DNA from: Atopsyche davidsoni
Taxonomy: Eukaryota; Arthropoda; Insecta; Trichoptera; Hydrobiosidae
Length of the DNA: 64,000 nt
Direction: 5' to 3'
Assembly: GCA_022113835.1 (NCBI GenBank)
Contig: JAILWY010000022.1
Span: 5,022,001-5,086,000, forward strand
How positions within the stretch are numbered: position 1 is the stretch's first letter; every line of letters starts with the position of its first letter. Under the pieces are notes generated by a model that saw only the letters and a program-made list of their open reading frames with translations, searched no databases and was not told the origin of the DNA. This document shows, piece by piece, positions 12,901 to 25,584 of this stretch. Both the position numbers and the translations under genes were made by a program.

Positions 12901-15900
12901 TAACCAGCGTGCGTCCAGGTACGATAGGATGCTCTCTGCTATGTGTTCCAGCCCCTTGACTGCAACACGACAATCGGTCAACACACAAGCTGGGAAATTT
13001 CCTGACCTGGACTTACAAAGAATCTAAATCATTACATTTATGGAAAAGTTCACTCATATGATATTTAAAGACAATCCCACATCAATGGCATGCAGTGCAG
13101 TTGAATAATAAAGCACTGCATACTTTGTAGTGTTTTAGTGCAACTTCAGATACGAATCCAATATTATTGTTTACTATAATTTTTGTCAACATTGTATTTT
13201 GTTATATCAGGAGATCTGTTCAGCCACTCACTGGGCAGCAAGGTGATGAAGTCTCTCTGCAGCATGGGCTTGAGGTAGGCGTTGATGTGTCCGTGCTGGT
13301 AATGGCACATTCGCGCCAAAAGTTGCTCCACGAAGTCCACCTGGTCGGCTTCGTTCCAGCCCGAGAAGCAAGTGAGGCAAGCATCGCGCTCTGCCCGCTG
13401 CGCTTCGGCTCCCGCCCCGCCCGGCGGCGGTTCCTTCTTGCGAGCAGGCTCATACAACAGCGTGGGAGGGAACTGCGGAGCAATCCATGCATTAGACATG
13501 AGACTGTGCTGACAGAACACTTGACTCTAAACATTTTTATATGCAGCAACTGGGATTCACTAAGATAAAAAAATAATGAAATAAAATTGAAAGCTTCAGG
13601 GTATTTGAATAATAAATGTCTTATTTTAAATAAATTATAGCCTCAATAAGTTCACTCCCTAATCGATAACACAGCACAGTGTCATTTATTTATAGCTGAT
13701 ATACTTTGATCCTAAAGTATTGAGTTATGATTGTATCAGATATTCGAGTTTAAAGTTCCATAAAAATATATTTACATGGCAGAATCACCTACATTAGTAA
13801 ATGTTGTATAAACAGTTTGACCGTCTACAATCAAAGGGAGTTCGGTTCTACAGCTGCCAAGTTGTTGTAGACTTGCGACCCATCCAACGAATCGTCATTT
13901 AAAAAATCACACAAAGAGCAAACCGTTGCCGAGTCAACGGCAACTCTCATACACTCTTAATACAAGTACCTACGTTGCAAGGTTAAGTTGGAGCTATACA
14001 AAAGTATTTCGATCCACTGTTGACAAAAAAATTATTTCAACGGTGATAGGATGTTGTGGCGCTTTGTGGATAGCTGATATGGCGCTACGCTGATAAGGGG
14101 GCTGAGCTGGATTCCGATGTGGTTACGCTCTAACACTCTTCCAAATTTTTTTTCGATTCACATGCGAGAAATAAAAGATTACACGAATAAAGTGTTTGAA
14201 TTACCTACTATACAGTCCGCTAAGTATTCACGAATCCTTTGGTGAACTCGTGAACGAATCTCGAAGAAGTCAAACGACTGCTAAATGAATATACTTAACG
14301 ACCGTCGCCAATAATTTATAAGTTAAAAAATACACAAACTTGTACATGCCACCTCAGCAAGAATTCTCAGAGAAAACTCTAACTCAAAATCTGATATGCA
14401 ACGGCTTTAGAAAGTAAAGAGTGATATAAGACGGTGCGGACTTGTGTTTTCATTTGGGTTAATTGCATTAATGTGCGTCGCGCTCCGCTGGTCCGGAACC
14501 CGCCTGATCCCCGCCTCGCCTGCTAGCCACCGGCTATGCTACTCCAAACCTCTATCGGATGCTCGAGTGTAGGAATATGAGATACGATGCAGAGCAGAAG
14601 TTCTCTACACAAATGTGTATATTTTTACACAAAATAGATTATTATAAAAATCATGTTATTACGCTAAATAAGCTAATTATTTTATATGTGTAATAACAAA
14701 TTTGTAAAATATACATCATTTTTCAATATACAAAAAATATTCAAAACCAAAATTAAGATTTCTCCACGGATTGATGCTTTGGTGGCCTTCGACTGGACCA
14801 GCGCAGGGTGTTCAGGCTGCTCATTCAGGGCATCTGATAGGGCATTTTTTCCATATATGGTAAGTTTCTTTCATTGCTTATTCAACGATTGTATGAAATG
14901 GCACGTTATAAATTTTAAAATATTTCTGTATAAATAGACAATAAATTACAATTTGCTAGTTCTATAAAATTTTGAAAAAAAACAACTCTTCGAATATTAA
15001 CATAGTTAAATGTACATATTTTAGGTTATAATTAAAAATTAAGTATTTTCAACAGAGTGTTTCTGTTTGATAATGCCAACGAGAAAGGTTGGCGAAACCG
15101 GTCACAAATAAAAACGAACATGTGGAAAATCACTCAAGTATTTTACTCAAAAATATTAAAATGGAATTCCACCAAGTACTCTATCAAAAATATTAAATTT
15201 CTTAAAAATTAAGTAATAAATATTTATTAAGGAAAGATTTGCCTACAATATGAAAAACCCTACTTTTTGTAAAAGCAATTATCAGAAATGACACATTATC
15301 AAATATTCCTCTGAACTTTAGATAAAAAAAATCAATAAATACACTATAAATACATTTCTACTGCACTCACTAGTATATGTGCAATTTCTCAAAGCCCCTA
15401 CTGAATGGACTCTTCAGAGATCAAAATGTTATCAATAGCTTGTTATCTGCGACTGCAACAAAGTCAACTAAATGCGCGGATATCCAACGATTTAGTACAT
15501 TGACTTATCTATAAACAATGTCAAGAGTTACAAATAACGTAGTAAACATTGAGAGGCTGTCGAGTGACAATAATGGCAGATAGCTTGTCTCTAGTAATTG
15601 GTAACACAGCGGAGCGTATTGTGCTATGGTTGGCGACACGTAAAAGTCATTTGTGATGCTGTCAATTGGTATTCTATTCACACCAAAATCTTGCAATTTC
15701 ATATCACAAAAACTACATATTATAATTGTCTCTAAAAATGTTTTAATAAATTTTAATAAAATAACTAATTTCATGCTTATCAATAACAAATTGATAATCG
15801 AGATATGTTGCTTGTCCTGTTTACAACCAGCACCCCGTGTGGGCGCAATATCATACTCAGGTTAACAATGTCAGGAGCAAACCCACACTTAATGAGGCTT

Positions 15901-18850
15901 AAGTAATCCGCTTCCTTTTCTGCTAACTGGTGAGCGCGCTCGTGCTCCGAGATCTAGTCCAAATTCATTCATTCTTCCGTGCCAATTATGTAATTTGTAG
16001 CACTCGTCTTTAGGGCCTATTAAAAATATGTTTCGAGACGCTTTGAGGGAGTCTGTTGATTTTCAAAATTTACCAAATAGTCGAGAAAAGCTCGACGCAG
16101 TCTGCACTGTTTGACTTCAGAAGTTCAGAGAAGTTGATTATATCAAGAAACATGAACATAAGGAAGAAGCTGCTGGCTAGAATGGCTGAAAAACTGTGCA
16201 CTGATTACATTCAACACGATCGACAGTTCGGGATGGCACAGTCAGAATGTTTGATGAATCTTCAGAACAGACAAAAATTTATTTTTCATAATTAAAAAAA
16301 AACACTTATTTTATCCCACTATAGCAAATACCACTTCAGTATATTAACATATCTATGACAGGGGGCAGAAGTATTTAATACAACAAAAAATTTATGTCAA
16401 ATTTTCTCTAAGAACTAAGCAAAATATTTATATAAAACTCAATAAATATTGAATTTCTTATATAGAACTCAATAAATAATAACATTAAATACAATTTGTA
16501 AAAAAAATTGTAAATTTTTACTTATATTACTCACACCTCCATCCGATTCAAATTTTATACAAAATCTTAATCCAATGATATTAATATATTTCTATTTTAA
16601 TCTTGGAAAGTGAAAATATTTAATTCTTCGTGAAAAAAATGTTTTTTAAATAAATTTTTGACCATAACAGAAAAAAATAACTTTTACAAACGGCACTATG
16701 AAGAATATTGATTATCTCCACATATACATAAATTGACATCTTCAATTTTACAGCAAGAAATATTTTTGCCTGCTATAAAACAATTTTTTGATGTATATCA
16801 CAATAAATTGACATCAGCTAAAAATACGAAAACTCTCTTATCAAAAATAAAACCTCCTGATCAACGGGCCTGCCCGCGCAGTCACGCCGATCTTTCAAGG
16901 AGTATAAATACATGTCCAATGCTCTATTTCTAATGGTCACTGAATATTAAGTGAGCAATATGAAATTGAAATAAGTCTCCCGTCGCCGGCAGCAGCTTGA
17001 ATAAATTTAACACAGGTCGATGGCGGACGAAACGTGCGACAGTCCCAGCTTTAAGGCCTCTAACACTTCAATAACAACGCATATCATAAAACCTTTACAA
17101 TCAACCTCAGAGCTTACACGGCTGAATTTCAAAGTCAGAATTTGATGCCACACTGCAGGAGGAAACAGCGTGATATTTTAGTGTGAGAACCGCATTCCAA
17201 TGTTTCATGAGATTTAAATATGGGAAAAAATCAAATACTATAAAATGCACATTGAAAATTGAGTTTTAATTTACTTACACATATGTAAGCAAAGGTTTTG
17301 AATTGTCAGATGAAAATTTTAACTTATTTTAGACTTTCGATTAGATTTTTTTAGCACACAAAAATCGACCTCAAAACAATGAGAATATTTAAAATATGCA
17401 TGCCCAGGCTCTAAAAGACTGATTAAATCCAAGAGTACCAAGTTAAAGTTACCCAGCTACTTAAGTATGTCATATAGATTAGATTAAAAGTTATTTCTCC
17501 AGTTAAATATGTGTGATTTAATTGGTAAAATTTAAATATTTATAATTATCTTAATTGTATATTATTTACTCTGAAATAGCATTTTTTTACAGTCCAATTT
17601 CATCAATCTTACAAAACATGTTTAAAAAATATAAATATAATCAATTATTTTTCATATGATATTCCATAGTTTCATATATTTATATATATATATTTATATA
17701 TATATATTTATATATATATATTTATATATATATATATTTATATATATATATTTATATATATATATTTATATATATATATTTATATATATATATTTATATA
17801 TATATTTATATATATATATAAATGTACATAAATATATATATATATATATATATTTATAACAATATCTTTAAATGTTAGTAAATAACTATTAATTTAAAAG
17901 TTTTCACTTTCAAGAGGATGAGTAATAGAAATATTGGAAACAACATAAATGATTTCATATATAGCACTTTTAATAATGATAGTAAATTAAAACCTAAGAG
18001 TATTTATTTTCAAATTGAGGTCACAATCAATACTTTGAAAATTCTGCATTATAAAAAATGTAAATAGTTTCTGTACGGGGGTGAACAACACTCATTAAAC
18101 AAATAACAATGTAATGCATGAGCAAGCTTTTTATTTCCAATCTGTGGCACTCCATTGAGCTAACTTAAATGTTAAAATACTGTACCATAAGAAATATTTT
18201 GTCACTAATATAGATACACATACAAAATGAGACACATACTTTCATTTGTGCTGCGAGTGAAGTTCTCTACGTAAGGAAGTGAAAATTTGGTAAGGCGAGT
18301 CAAATGAGCAGTTTCGACACAGAAGACAATGGTTCGAAGATTTCACTTTTTGGAGGTCGGAAAATTTCACATTATGAACCGCTGACGTTTTGCCAAAATC
18401 GGAGATCGGAACCACCAATAACCGAAAAGCGAAGAAACTTGAATATTACAATGTACCCGAATCTTGTCGTTCACTATTGTAAGGCACTTTTAGTACTAGT
18501 TGCATAAAAACAAATCGAGCGACCCAAAGTTATGCTACTGCATTGCGGACGAAAGATCGTAAAATTTTCATCCTAAGATATATTAAGATCGCGAGCGGTT
18601 TTCAAGAGGAGTTTCGGGTCGCGATGTGCACTAGAAGACGGTCCAGTTTTCTGTGAGGTTCCCGAGATTGTAATTTTCCCCTCTGCGGAAAGCGGATTCG
18701 TCACAAACGCGAAATGTGTTATTGAAAAGATGGCGGTCCAAGCGACCCTCTGACACTTGTGACAAGCCAAGCACTCGAATAAAATGAACACCGTACCTGT
18801 GAATTACTGTTCAAATCTTCTATTATTTTATCACTTTCCATCTTAATCAT
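9949..18850 (-). CDS. slmb: Slimb (beta-TrCP) F-box/WD40 ubiquitin-ligase receptor, 536 aa
   Basis: Substrate receptor of an SCF ubiquitin ligase; in animals it binds phosphodegrons of Armadillo/beta-catenin, Ci, IkappaB-type and clock proteins. Ten coding exons: 18850-18797, 13508-13232, 12959-12773, 12522-12387, 12144-12016, 11882-11691, 11372-11229, 11141-10990, 10754-10598, 10131-9949; all phases agree and total 1611 bases. Exon 1 encodes [18 protein letters not shown], like the Drosophila N-terminus. Exon 2 holds the dimerisation segment ([18 protein letters not shown]). The F-box lies at about residues 105-152 ([25 protein letters not shown]). Seven WD40 blades follow from about 225 to 515 ([59 protein letters not shown] and others). 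The C-terminal tail ([18 protein letters not shown]) is Pro/His-rich and divergent. Identity is very secure. Confidence 0.96.
11560..11605 (+). repeat. Fragment of dispersed repeat family A
   Basis: Lies in a slimb intron. The string AATATTAAAATG followed by AATTCCACCA matches the better-preserved copies near 15057-15190 and, inverted, 53147-53305. Only the inner part of the family is left here. Confidence 0.45.
15057..15190 (+). repeat. Dispersed repeat family A, copy in slimb intron
   Basis: Contains the family core: TTTGATAATGCCAACGAGAAAGG region, then GGCGAAACCGGTCAC, AATAAAAA, ATGTGGAAAATCACTCAAGT, and AATGGAATTCCACCAAGTAC. The same succession recurs at 22308-22420 (same strand) and, inverted, at 33140-33260 and 53147-53305. 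No terminal repeats or coding potential are apparent, so the element class is undetermined. Confidence 0.7.
17678..17855. repeat. TA-rich microsatellite with regular TTTATA interruptions
   Basis: Runs of (TA)n are interrupted at fairly even spacing by an extra T (ATTTATA), giving a higher-order period of about 14-18 bases for roughly 180 bases. Open frames through it are low-complexity artefacts. Confidence 0.9.
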
Positions 18851-18937
18851 TATCCTAAAGGTAAAAAACGCACTAATAACACAGACGATTCATTTAAAAA
18901 TGTTTATATTCACGTCCACCTGGAATTTATTTCACAG

Positions 18938-18945
18938 TGACGTCA
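18938..18945. promoter_or_regulatory. CRE palindrome TGACGTCA upstream of slimb
   Basis: A perfect CREB/ATF palindrome located 88 bases before the slimb start codon, followed by AGCCAGCGGCCATTA, which includes a YY1/Pho-like GCCAT core. Position and motif are typical of a housekeeping proximal promoter; function is inferred. Confidence 0.5.
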
Positions 18946-19547
18946 GCCAGCGGCCATTAGAAAAGAACAGGAACAAGCTTTGCTCTATGGTCGAAAAAAA
19001 AAACATAAAATCAATACATTGTTGCCAACACCACCGAATGCAACAATCATTACAATTTTTCATAAATCTGATTATAAGGCAGCAGAGTAATGCAGCACCA
19101 AGCCTCGGGCCTCTCACATTTAAATATTTATTTTTATAATTTATATTATTATTCATTCATTAGATGAAATTAATTTTAAAAATTATATAAATTTATTTCG
19201 AGTAAATATGAGACTGTGGACTAAAAATTTCATATTAATTATTAAAAAATATGAATTATTTTATTACTTAAATTATAAGCAATAATTCGAGGAAACTTTA
19301 CTACATTTAATGTATTATGTTGCAACTTATGCCGCCTTTTCAATTTTCTTAGATTTTTAGATTTCTTTTACTCAGCAGTATGAGTGTTACACTCACTAGA
19401 GACTGCCATGTTTTGTTTGAAAGTTTACTGACTTCATTCCAAGTCTCTCTTTATAAAATATAAATAAAAGTTAGGTCTAAAGCTTGAGGAATTTTTTTAT
19501 TTACATTTGAGTGCGTAAAAGCTACTACATAGGTAGTATAGTTGGTT

Positions 19548-19600
19548 TGTCGGCTCAGTGGTTACACCACTGACTCTTGATCGGAAGTTCCCCAGAAAGA
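19548..19600 (+). repeat. Degenerate tRNA-derived SINE head
   Basis: The string TCGGCTCAGTGGTTA resembles a Pol III A box and is followed by CACCACTGACTCTTGATCGG. A related string with an intact B box is at 28697-28740. No complete tRNA cloverleaf is possible, so it is treated as a SINE relic. Confidence 0.4.
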
Positions 19601-20133
19601 TAAATCCAAAACTAATGTAGTTTGCATTTGTCGATAATTTTAGGTTTTGCATTTGGTGTTTCTGATATGTATATAGAATTAATAAAATATTTCTGTTCTG
19701 TACTTCAGAGATTGCATATTTGTTGCTATATTATTTATTACACTCTGTTGTTCCTCTAATAAATATAATGTTTTAAAAATTATTATATATGGGTATCCCT
19801 ATAAAAAGAAGTGTTGTTTTTTCTACAAATTCACCAAACGTTCATTCTACTCGAGATTCATTCCCTCACTTAGTTATTTAACATAAAAAATTTAGAACAA
19901 CTGAAAGGCTTCTAGATATTTAAGATAATACAGATGTAACTAGCTTAAATAATCATGTATCAATGGTATGTTAAAATAAATTTAAAATGTTTCCCAAATT
20001 TCAAATAAAGGGAAGCCAAGTGCCGAATCTGATAATACATTAATTTATTATAAAAAAAATAAGCACTGTTTACAATTTATAATACATTACAATGGCAACG
20101 TAGACAAAAATGAAATCTTTTTATTTTTAGTTA

Positions 20134-23100
20134 TTAGCAGCTCTGATTACTTTTTTCTGTAACTAGACAGATAATGTTTCTACTCTCCGCAGCATCAACT
20201 TTAACTTTGGATTGGGAATGTTCGCTTTTGAGGGTTGCTATCTTGGAGCTCACCAGCTGGAGCTCTGTAAGTTCAGAGACAGTCCCTGCTTGGTCCACCT
20301 TTGGATGATTATTTCTGGTATGCCTCCTTAGTGAACTAAGCTCACGGTAAGATTTTTCACACATCTCACATCGGTATGGTCGCTCCCCTGTATGCAATGT
20401 TCCGTGATCCTAAAATTAAACATTATATGGCTTAAAATTAAATATATTTATCAAATCCCTGAAGTTTCATTGAATTGATTGTAAAATTTTTTACTTTACC
20501 CTAAGTAATTCTTTTGTTTTAAACTTTTTGGAGCAAACTTCACAGGAAAACTTCCTCTCACCTGTGTGAGACATTATGTGATATCTGAGGCTACCACGAT
20601 GCTTGAATCTGAAAACAATATTTGAAAATAACTATCATATAATAAATATTTGTGATCTTCTATTTTGCAAACCATGATAGAAAAAATCACAGATTTTAAT
20701 GGTAAATATGAACCCAAATTAAAACAATTAAACTATTTAAATTTTCACTCAATTTAAGAACCACGGTGAATGAAAGAATTACAGCAAGCCAGGAGGCATC
20801 AGTTTGTATACCTCCAGTGTTGCAAAAAAAAATTTTGAGGATTTATCCCGTGAATTGGTTTACCTCCTAGGACAGTGCGGACAAGCCAGATGTCTCTCGA
20901 GAGAGTGAGTTCTGAGGTGGGCTTTCAGGTCAGTGCATACGCGGCCGCAGTGCTGGCACACATGCAGCCCCGTACTCTGGTGGCTGAGAGAGTGAACCTT
21001 GAGGGTTCCTCGCAGGGCGTAGCTCTTCCCACACACCTCAATACATAAATCATACTTTTTACTTTATGGTGTAAATTTATTTTGTAGTATATTTAATATT
21101 TTTGAGAGAAAGTACTTGTTGAAATTCCGTTGTTATAATTTTTTATAAAATAATATTTTAGTGTTGTTGAAAATATTCTTTTACTGAGCTTATCTGAGAT
21201 AAAATTTTGACTGATAATTATATTTGAAAACTTTTAGATTAACTACCATAATTAAATCAGGGTATATGTTTCTGGAAGTCAGAAGTACAGCTGAATTAGT
21301 GAGACTGGCCCAGGATAGGAATATATTCGATGAAATGGTCACCAACCTTTTATGAGGGAGGTATTAGAAAAAGATATGTTTCTTTAAAATAATGGATTTT
21401 GTAAATACACATCCAAAAAAATACTGAAAATAATCAACCCTAATAAATGTAACCAATAGTTTAGTTATTCTTGATGAACAGTCAATTAGCGTGATATGAT
21501 ATAGTCAGACTTATGTGTCCGTAAATTTAAGACCAATTAGATACATTTTACGGTCACTACCGTGGTTGTATTATCTTACTATATCTTATCTATGTAAGAC
21601 ATTTTACTATATCTTAGCGCCGATCAGAACTTTTTGAGATATAAATTACATCAAAATATAAAAATTGATCCCACCAATAAAGATAAAGCAGCATACTCAC
21701 AGTACATGCAAATGGCCTTTCTCCAGTATGCACTCGCATGTGCTCTCTTAGATAGTTGATGGATGCAAATCTTTTTTCTAAAAAAATTAAGTCAGTACAC
21801 ATATATAATTACAAATAAACTTACAATGAATTACTGAAAATTCTGTTATAAAAATACAACAAACAAGGCGAAAAGCCTATTGAGGTTCACTACGGTTCTA
21901 TCAATTCCTTATTGAATATTTTCTGGATTAAACAGGCACACTCATGCATAATTGATGGGTAGGATAAATCATCGTTTTTGCCTACCATTTAGAGTGATTC
22001 AAAAGAGACGGTGTGACGTACCGCAGATAGTACACTGTGCTTGCGGGGTGGTGTGATGGTTACGCAGATGGGTGGCCAGAGCACCGCGGCTGGCGAGGGC
22101 TACGCCGCATGCGTGACACAGAAACGGCCGCTCCCCCGAGTGCTGATGAGAGTGTGCCTTTAGTGCACCACGCTCCTGGAATTGCGCACCACACGCAACG
22201 CACCTGCAACGTTGCTCTGTTTTTATCTCTCTTGAATAGTTGATAACTAAGATGTATTACCTATTTTTTCCCTATGTTTAATTTTATTGATGACATTGGC
22301 ATTATCAAACTCAGTTTGATAATTCCAAAAAGATTGGCGAAACCGGTTGCCAATAAAATTAAATATGTGGAATAATAACAAAAGTATTTTATGTAAAATA
22401 TTAATACGATATGTTTATACAATGGCCATGTTCATGGTGAATATCAGATTTAATAATATTTTTTTATTCATTGGCTCCAAGCAGAAGACACCAGCTATTT
22501 GAATCATACTAATAACCACATATGCTTTGAAACTATCATTAGTAATTGTAGCCGAGTTAGATTTATTCATAATGTAGTGACTGGTGAGCTGTTACTTATG
22601 TGGTCTTCGGGTAGAGTGTGCAGCTAGATGTTTTTTCAAACGTGCAGGTTGGCAAAAGTAGCGTGGACAATGGGAACAAAAGTGAAGCTCCTTCGCTGCC
22701 CCAGGAGTCTTGGCCTGGGGATGAATGCCAAAGTGGCGCTTGAGGTTGGCGGCTGTGGTAAATGCCTTACTGCAAGTCACACACTTCCATGGGCGCTCTC
22801 CTGAAAATAATTAGTACACAAATATTTAACACCATCATCTCTAGCGGTAAAATCCGTAATGATTCTTGGTCTTCTCAACAAATGAAAAAATGCCCGAAGA
22901 AGACATTCCAACTTTTCAACTAAGTGAAATATATTTTACTCTCACAAAGTAAAATAAATAAACAAATGTATCTTACAACATTTCTATTATTTTTCCATCA
23001 ACCTGTTGTTTTATGGTATCCGTAGATCCTTTCAAAGTTAAGCAAATTATATTTATTTTTTTTACATTAGAAGATGAGTGAAGCAGAATGTTTTTTTGCT

Positions 23101-23721
23101 ATAACAACACAAGAAATAATTTCACACTTTTCATTGCAGTTCCTTTACACACAGAGCTGTAAATAAGTTTTTTTTAAAGCGTACAACTATTTGAACAATA
23201 AGCACTTTCTCACCTGTGTGACTCCTCATGTGCACCCTCAGTGCACTCTCGCTCATCACTTTCAAGGAGCACACTTCACACTGCAGTCTGTTCTCGGCAC
23301 TGTCTCTTGACTTTCTCTTTATACTCCGTATCTCTGGACCGATGTTCGCAGGCTCTCCCTTGAGAGCTATTAATAGCTGTTCTCTGTTGGCAACCGACTT
23401 CAACTGATCTCGAAAAATTCTATCGGAACGTTCACACTGCTGCTTAAATGTATAAGCTGTGTTCAAATCCAAAATGCATGATTTGCATATTGTAGATGGA
23501 AGTTTATCATCTGGAAATATCTGCAAAATAATTATTATTGATGCAATATAATGAGTTTTTTTTTTGTATGAAATTCAATCAAATTGTGTGTGGAGACAAA
23601 CCTGAATGGCTGAGCACGACATTATTTTCTCTGCGTATTTTATATTATTGGCTGATATAAAAATTGATTGGATTTCACCGTTTTGCATGCATATTCTACA
23701 AATATCATTTCGTTGGGACAT
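20134..23721 (-). CDS. ZAD-domain C2H2 zinc-finger protein, 11 fingers, 482 aa
   Basis: Probable DNA-binding nuclear regulator. Eight exons on the minus strand: 23721-23602, 23520-23214, 22800-22596, 22203-22022, 21777-21701, 21036-20864, 20608-20500, 20409-20134; phases agree and total 1449 bases. Residues 1-80 form a zinc-finger-associated domain (ZAD), with C8-x2-C11 (ICRIC) and C52-x2-C55 (ICKSC) as the four zinc ligands; ZADs mediate dimerisation in insect zinc-finger proteins. A linker leads to eleven C2H2 fingers, several with TGERP-type linkers. Introns split fingers and linkers, for example between the two cysteines of finger 7 (ACT|VCG). The C-terminus is a short non-finger tail rich in Ser and Lys. 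ZAD genes expand by lineage, so no orthologue is named. It is divergently arranged with the TTC1-like gene. Confidence 0.9.
21270..21357 (+). repeat. Retroelement-like coding tail, copy 1
   Basis: In an intron of the zinc-finger gene, the plus strand reads [16 protein letters not shown], then [12 protein letters not shown] and a stop at 21353-21355. Closely related peptides occur at 25797-25915 and 63010-63172. It looks like the 3' end of the coding region of a dispersed non-LTR-type element, but the rest is absent, so the class is inferred. Confidence 0.5.
22308..22420 (+). repeat. Dispersed repeat family A, copy in zinc-finger gene intron
   Basis: Shares TTTGATAAT, TTGGCGAAACCGGTTGCC, AATAAAATT, ATGTGGAATAAT, then AAGTATTTTA and AAAATATTAA with the copy at 15057-15190 in the same order. 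Confidence 0.65.
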
Positions 23722-24356
23722 TGTCCATATTTTTACTAACTAACTAACAAACGATCCTTTAGGTTATCAGTTCAGACTTTACACTTCAGATAAAATACTT
23801 TTTGATTGTCTATGGTACTCCCTACTGTCAGTCTAGACCAGAGATTATATGATAAGATTGGTCAAGATTTTTGTATCGAGTGATACGAAATAACAAGGGT
23901 TTAATTACCACCATCACAAGGAAAAAAAATTCTGAAAATATTTGATGCGGTGCATCAAATACTATTAATAATTATTGAGATAAATGTCTGATTGGTTCCA
24001 AACCTTTAAAACCCCATGACAGCTGTCAAAACTCACTCGATGTTTCCGTGATATTCTGCGTCATTCTATAACCTGCTAAAATCTTTATAGTATATTTTAA
24101 TATTTTAAAGAAGTTATCCTGTGCAAAAAATACCTGTATACGTAAGAAATCTATTGAAAAACTATTTTTATTTCGGATTGAAATATCACTTCGTTATTTA
24201 AGTATCTAACCCACTTGATAATTGTATCATTTGTCTGCTCTCCAAAAACCACTGGAATTGGAATTTCAATGCCCAATCAAATATTTGTTACTATCTAAAA
24301 ATTTATTTTTCGATTTATATCCTAACATTTACATTTTATTATTTCAGGTCTACGAA
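23722..24356. promoter_or_regulatory. Shared upstream region of divergent zinc-finger and TTC1-like genes
   Basis: The two start codons face away from each other across 635 bases, so this interval must hold both promoters. A splice acceptor (ATTTCAG) just before the TTC1-like ATG suggests a non-coding 5' exon, likely around 24.05-24.15 kb. No TATA box is evident near either expected start site. Confidence 0.5.
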
Positions 24357-25584
24357 ATGTCATCCTCACAAAATAAAAATAGTGATAATCCTGTAAACAA
24401 TGAAGACATAATAAACGAACTAACTAAAGATTTAGAATCATCTTTAATATCACGCGAAAGTAAAGATGCTGAGGAGTGTTCATCATCACCCGATCTGTCC
24501 ACCAAGGACGAGGAAGAGAGGAGCGACAGTCCCCTCACACACCCTGACTTTAACATAGATAGCAATGAAAAAGAGACGAAGCAGAGTAAAGATTTTGATC
24601 CTGACAACTTTGATAGCAAGAATGATAGATCAGATGACAGTGATACTGATAGTGTAGATCTAATAACTCTCAAAGACTTGGAAGTGACTCTTTCCGATGA
24701 AGAAAAAGCAAGTAGGAAAATTAAAGCCGAGAAATTCAAAGTTGAAGGTAACGATCAGTTTAAACTAGCAGAATACGAATTATCAATCGGTTGCTACACC
24801 CAAGGGCTGCGAACCTGTCCATTAGTTTTCCCAGTGGACCGAGCAATGTTGTACTCTAATAGAGCTGCAGCAAAGATGAAGCTTACCCGTAACAAAGATG
24901 CCATCAAAGACTGCACTCGAGCCATTGAATGCGACCCCACCTACATCAAGGCAATTTACAGGTAAGATTATATCGTTGTATTAGTTTTCAATTGAGAATA
25001 GTATTGTGGTTTTAACTTACAAAAAGGGAATGCAGTCTCAGATTCCTTTGTCTTTTTTTGATTGATACAAAAGTTTTGAAGTAAAATAATATATTTGAAT
25101 GTGAATAATATTAGTTCTTTCGACCAATGTGCCCTGTGAATGAAGATTTGAAGGATTTTTCTCATCATTTAAAATATATTATGAACTCAATACTCTAGTA
25201 TGAACAAAATGGCAGATTTTTTAAATTTTAAATGATCATTAGTTAAATAAAGATCCTATTAATAATTCCCACCTGTTTTATTTTTTCAGACGAGCGCAGT
25301 GCAACGAGCTAACAGAAAATTTAGATGAGAGTTTGGCAGACTTCAATAAGATCCTGGAGCTGGAGCCGGGTCACCAAGAAGCGCGACGGGCAGTGCTGCG
25401 ACTGCCACCCCTCATCGAAGTTCGCAATGAGAAGCTCAAGACTGAGATGATGGGAAAACTCAAAGACCTTGGCAACATGTTCCTGCGGCCTTTCGGATTA
25501 TCCACTGATAACTTCCAGATGCAGCAGGACCCTGAGACTAAAGGGTACTCCATCAACTTCCAGCAGCAGCCCCAAAATAAATGA
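24357..25584 (+). CDS. TTC1-like tetratricopeptide-repeat protein, 299 aa
   Basis: Two coding exons, 24357-24961 and 25290-25584, joined with AG|A to give an Arg codon. Residues 1-115 are acidic and low-complexity (DEEERSDS, KNDRSDDSDTDSVDL). Three TPR units follow from about residue 118 to 224 (KAEKFKVEGNDQFKLAEYE, MLYSNRAAAKMKLTRNKDA, AIKDCTRAIECDPTYIKAIYRRAQ), then a C-terminal segment with MGKLKDLGNMFLRPFGLST, which is characteristic of TTC1. TTC1 is about the same length in vertebrates (about 292 residues) and is an adaptor that binds Hsp90/Hsp70 tails and G-protein alpha subunits. The upstream in-frame codons lie in the intron before the acceptor, so the first ATG after the acceptor is taken as the start. 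Confidence 0.9.

Larger units (their letters stand above)
13509..18796 (-). other. First intron of slimb, 5.3 kb
   Basis: Bounded by donor GTACGG after the 18-codon first exon and by acceptor CTGTCAG before exon 2. It contains a copy of dispersed repeat family A (15057-15190), a long TA-rich microsatellite (17678-17855) and otherwise AT-rich DNA. A small GC-richer patch at about 14.46-14.58 kb has no recognised content. Confidence 0.7.
18851..20133. other. Intergenic and slimb promoter region
   Basis: Spacer between the slimb start codon and the 3' end of the zinc-finger gene. The proximal part carries a CRE palindrome (18938-18945) and a GCGGCCATTA string. About 19.55-19.60 kb is a degenerate tRNA-like/SINE head. 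The remainder is AT-rich with no recognised gene. Confidence 0.55.

Noticed and set aside
17656..17859. Open frame of repeated Ile-Tyr through the TA array
   Set aside because: Pure microsatellite translation.
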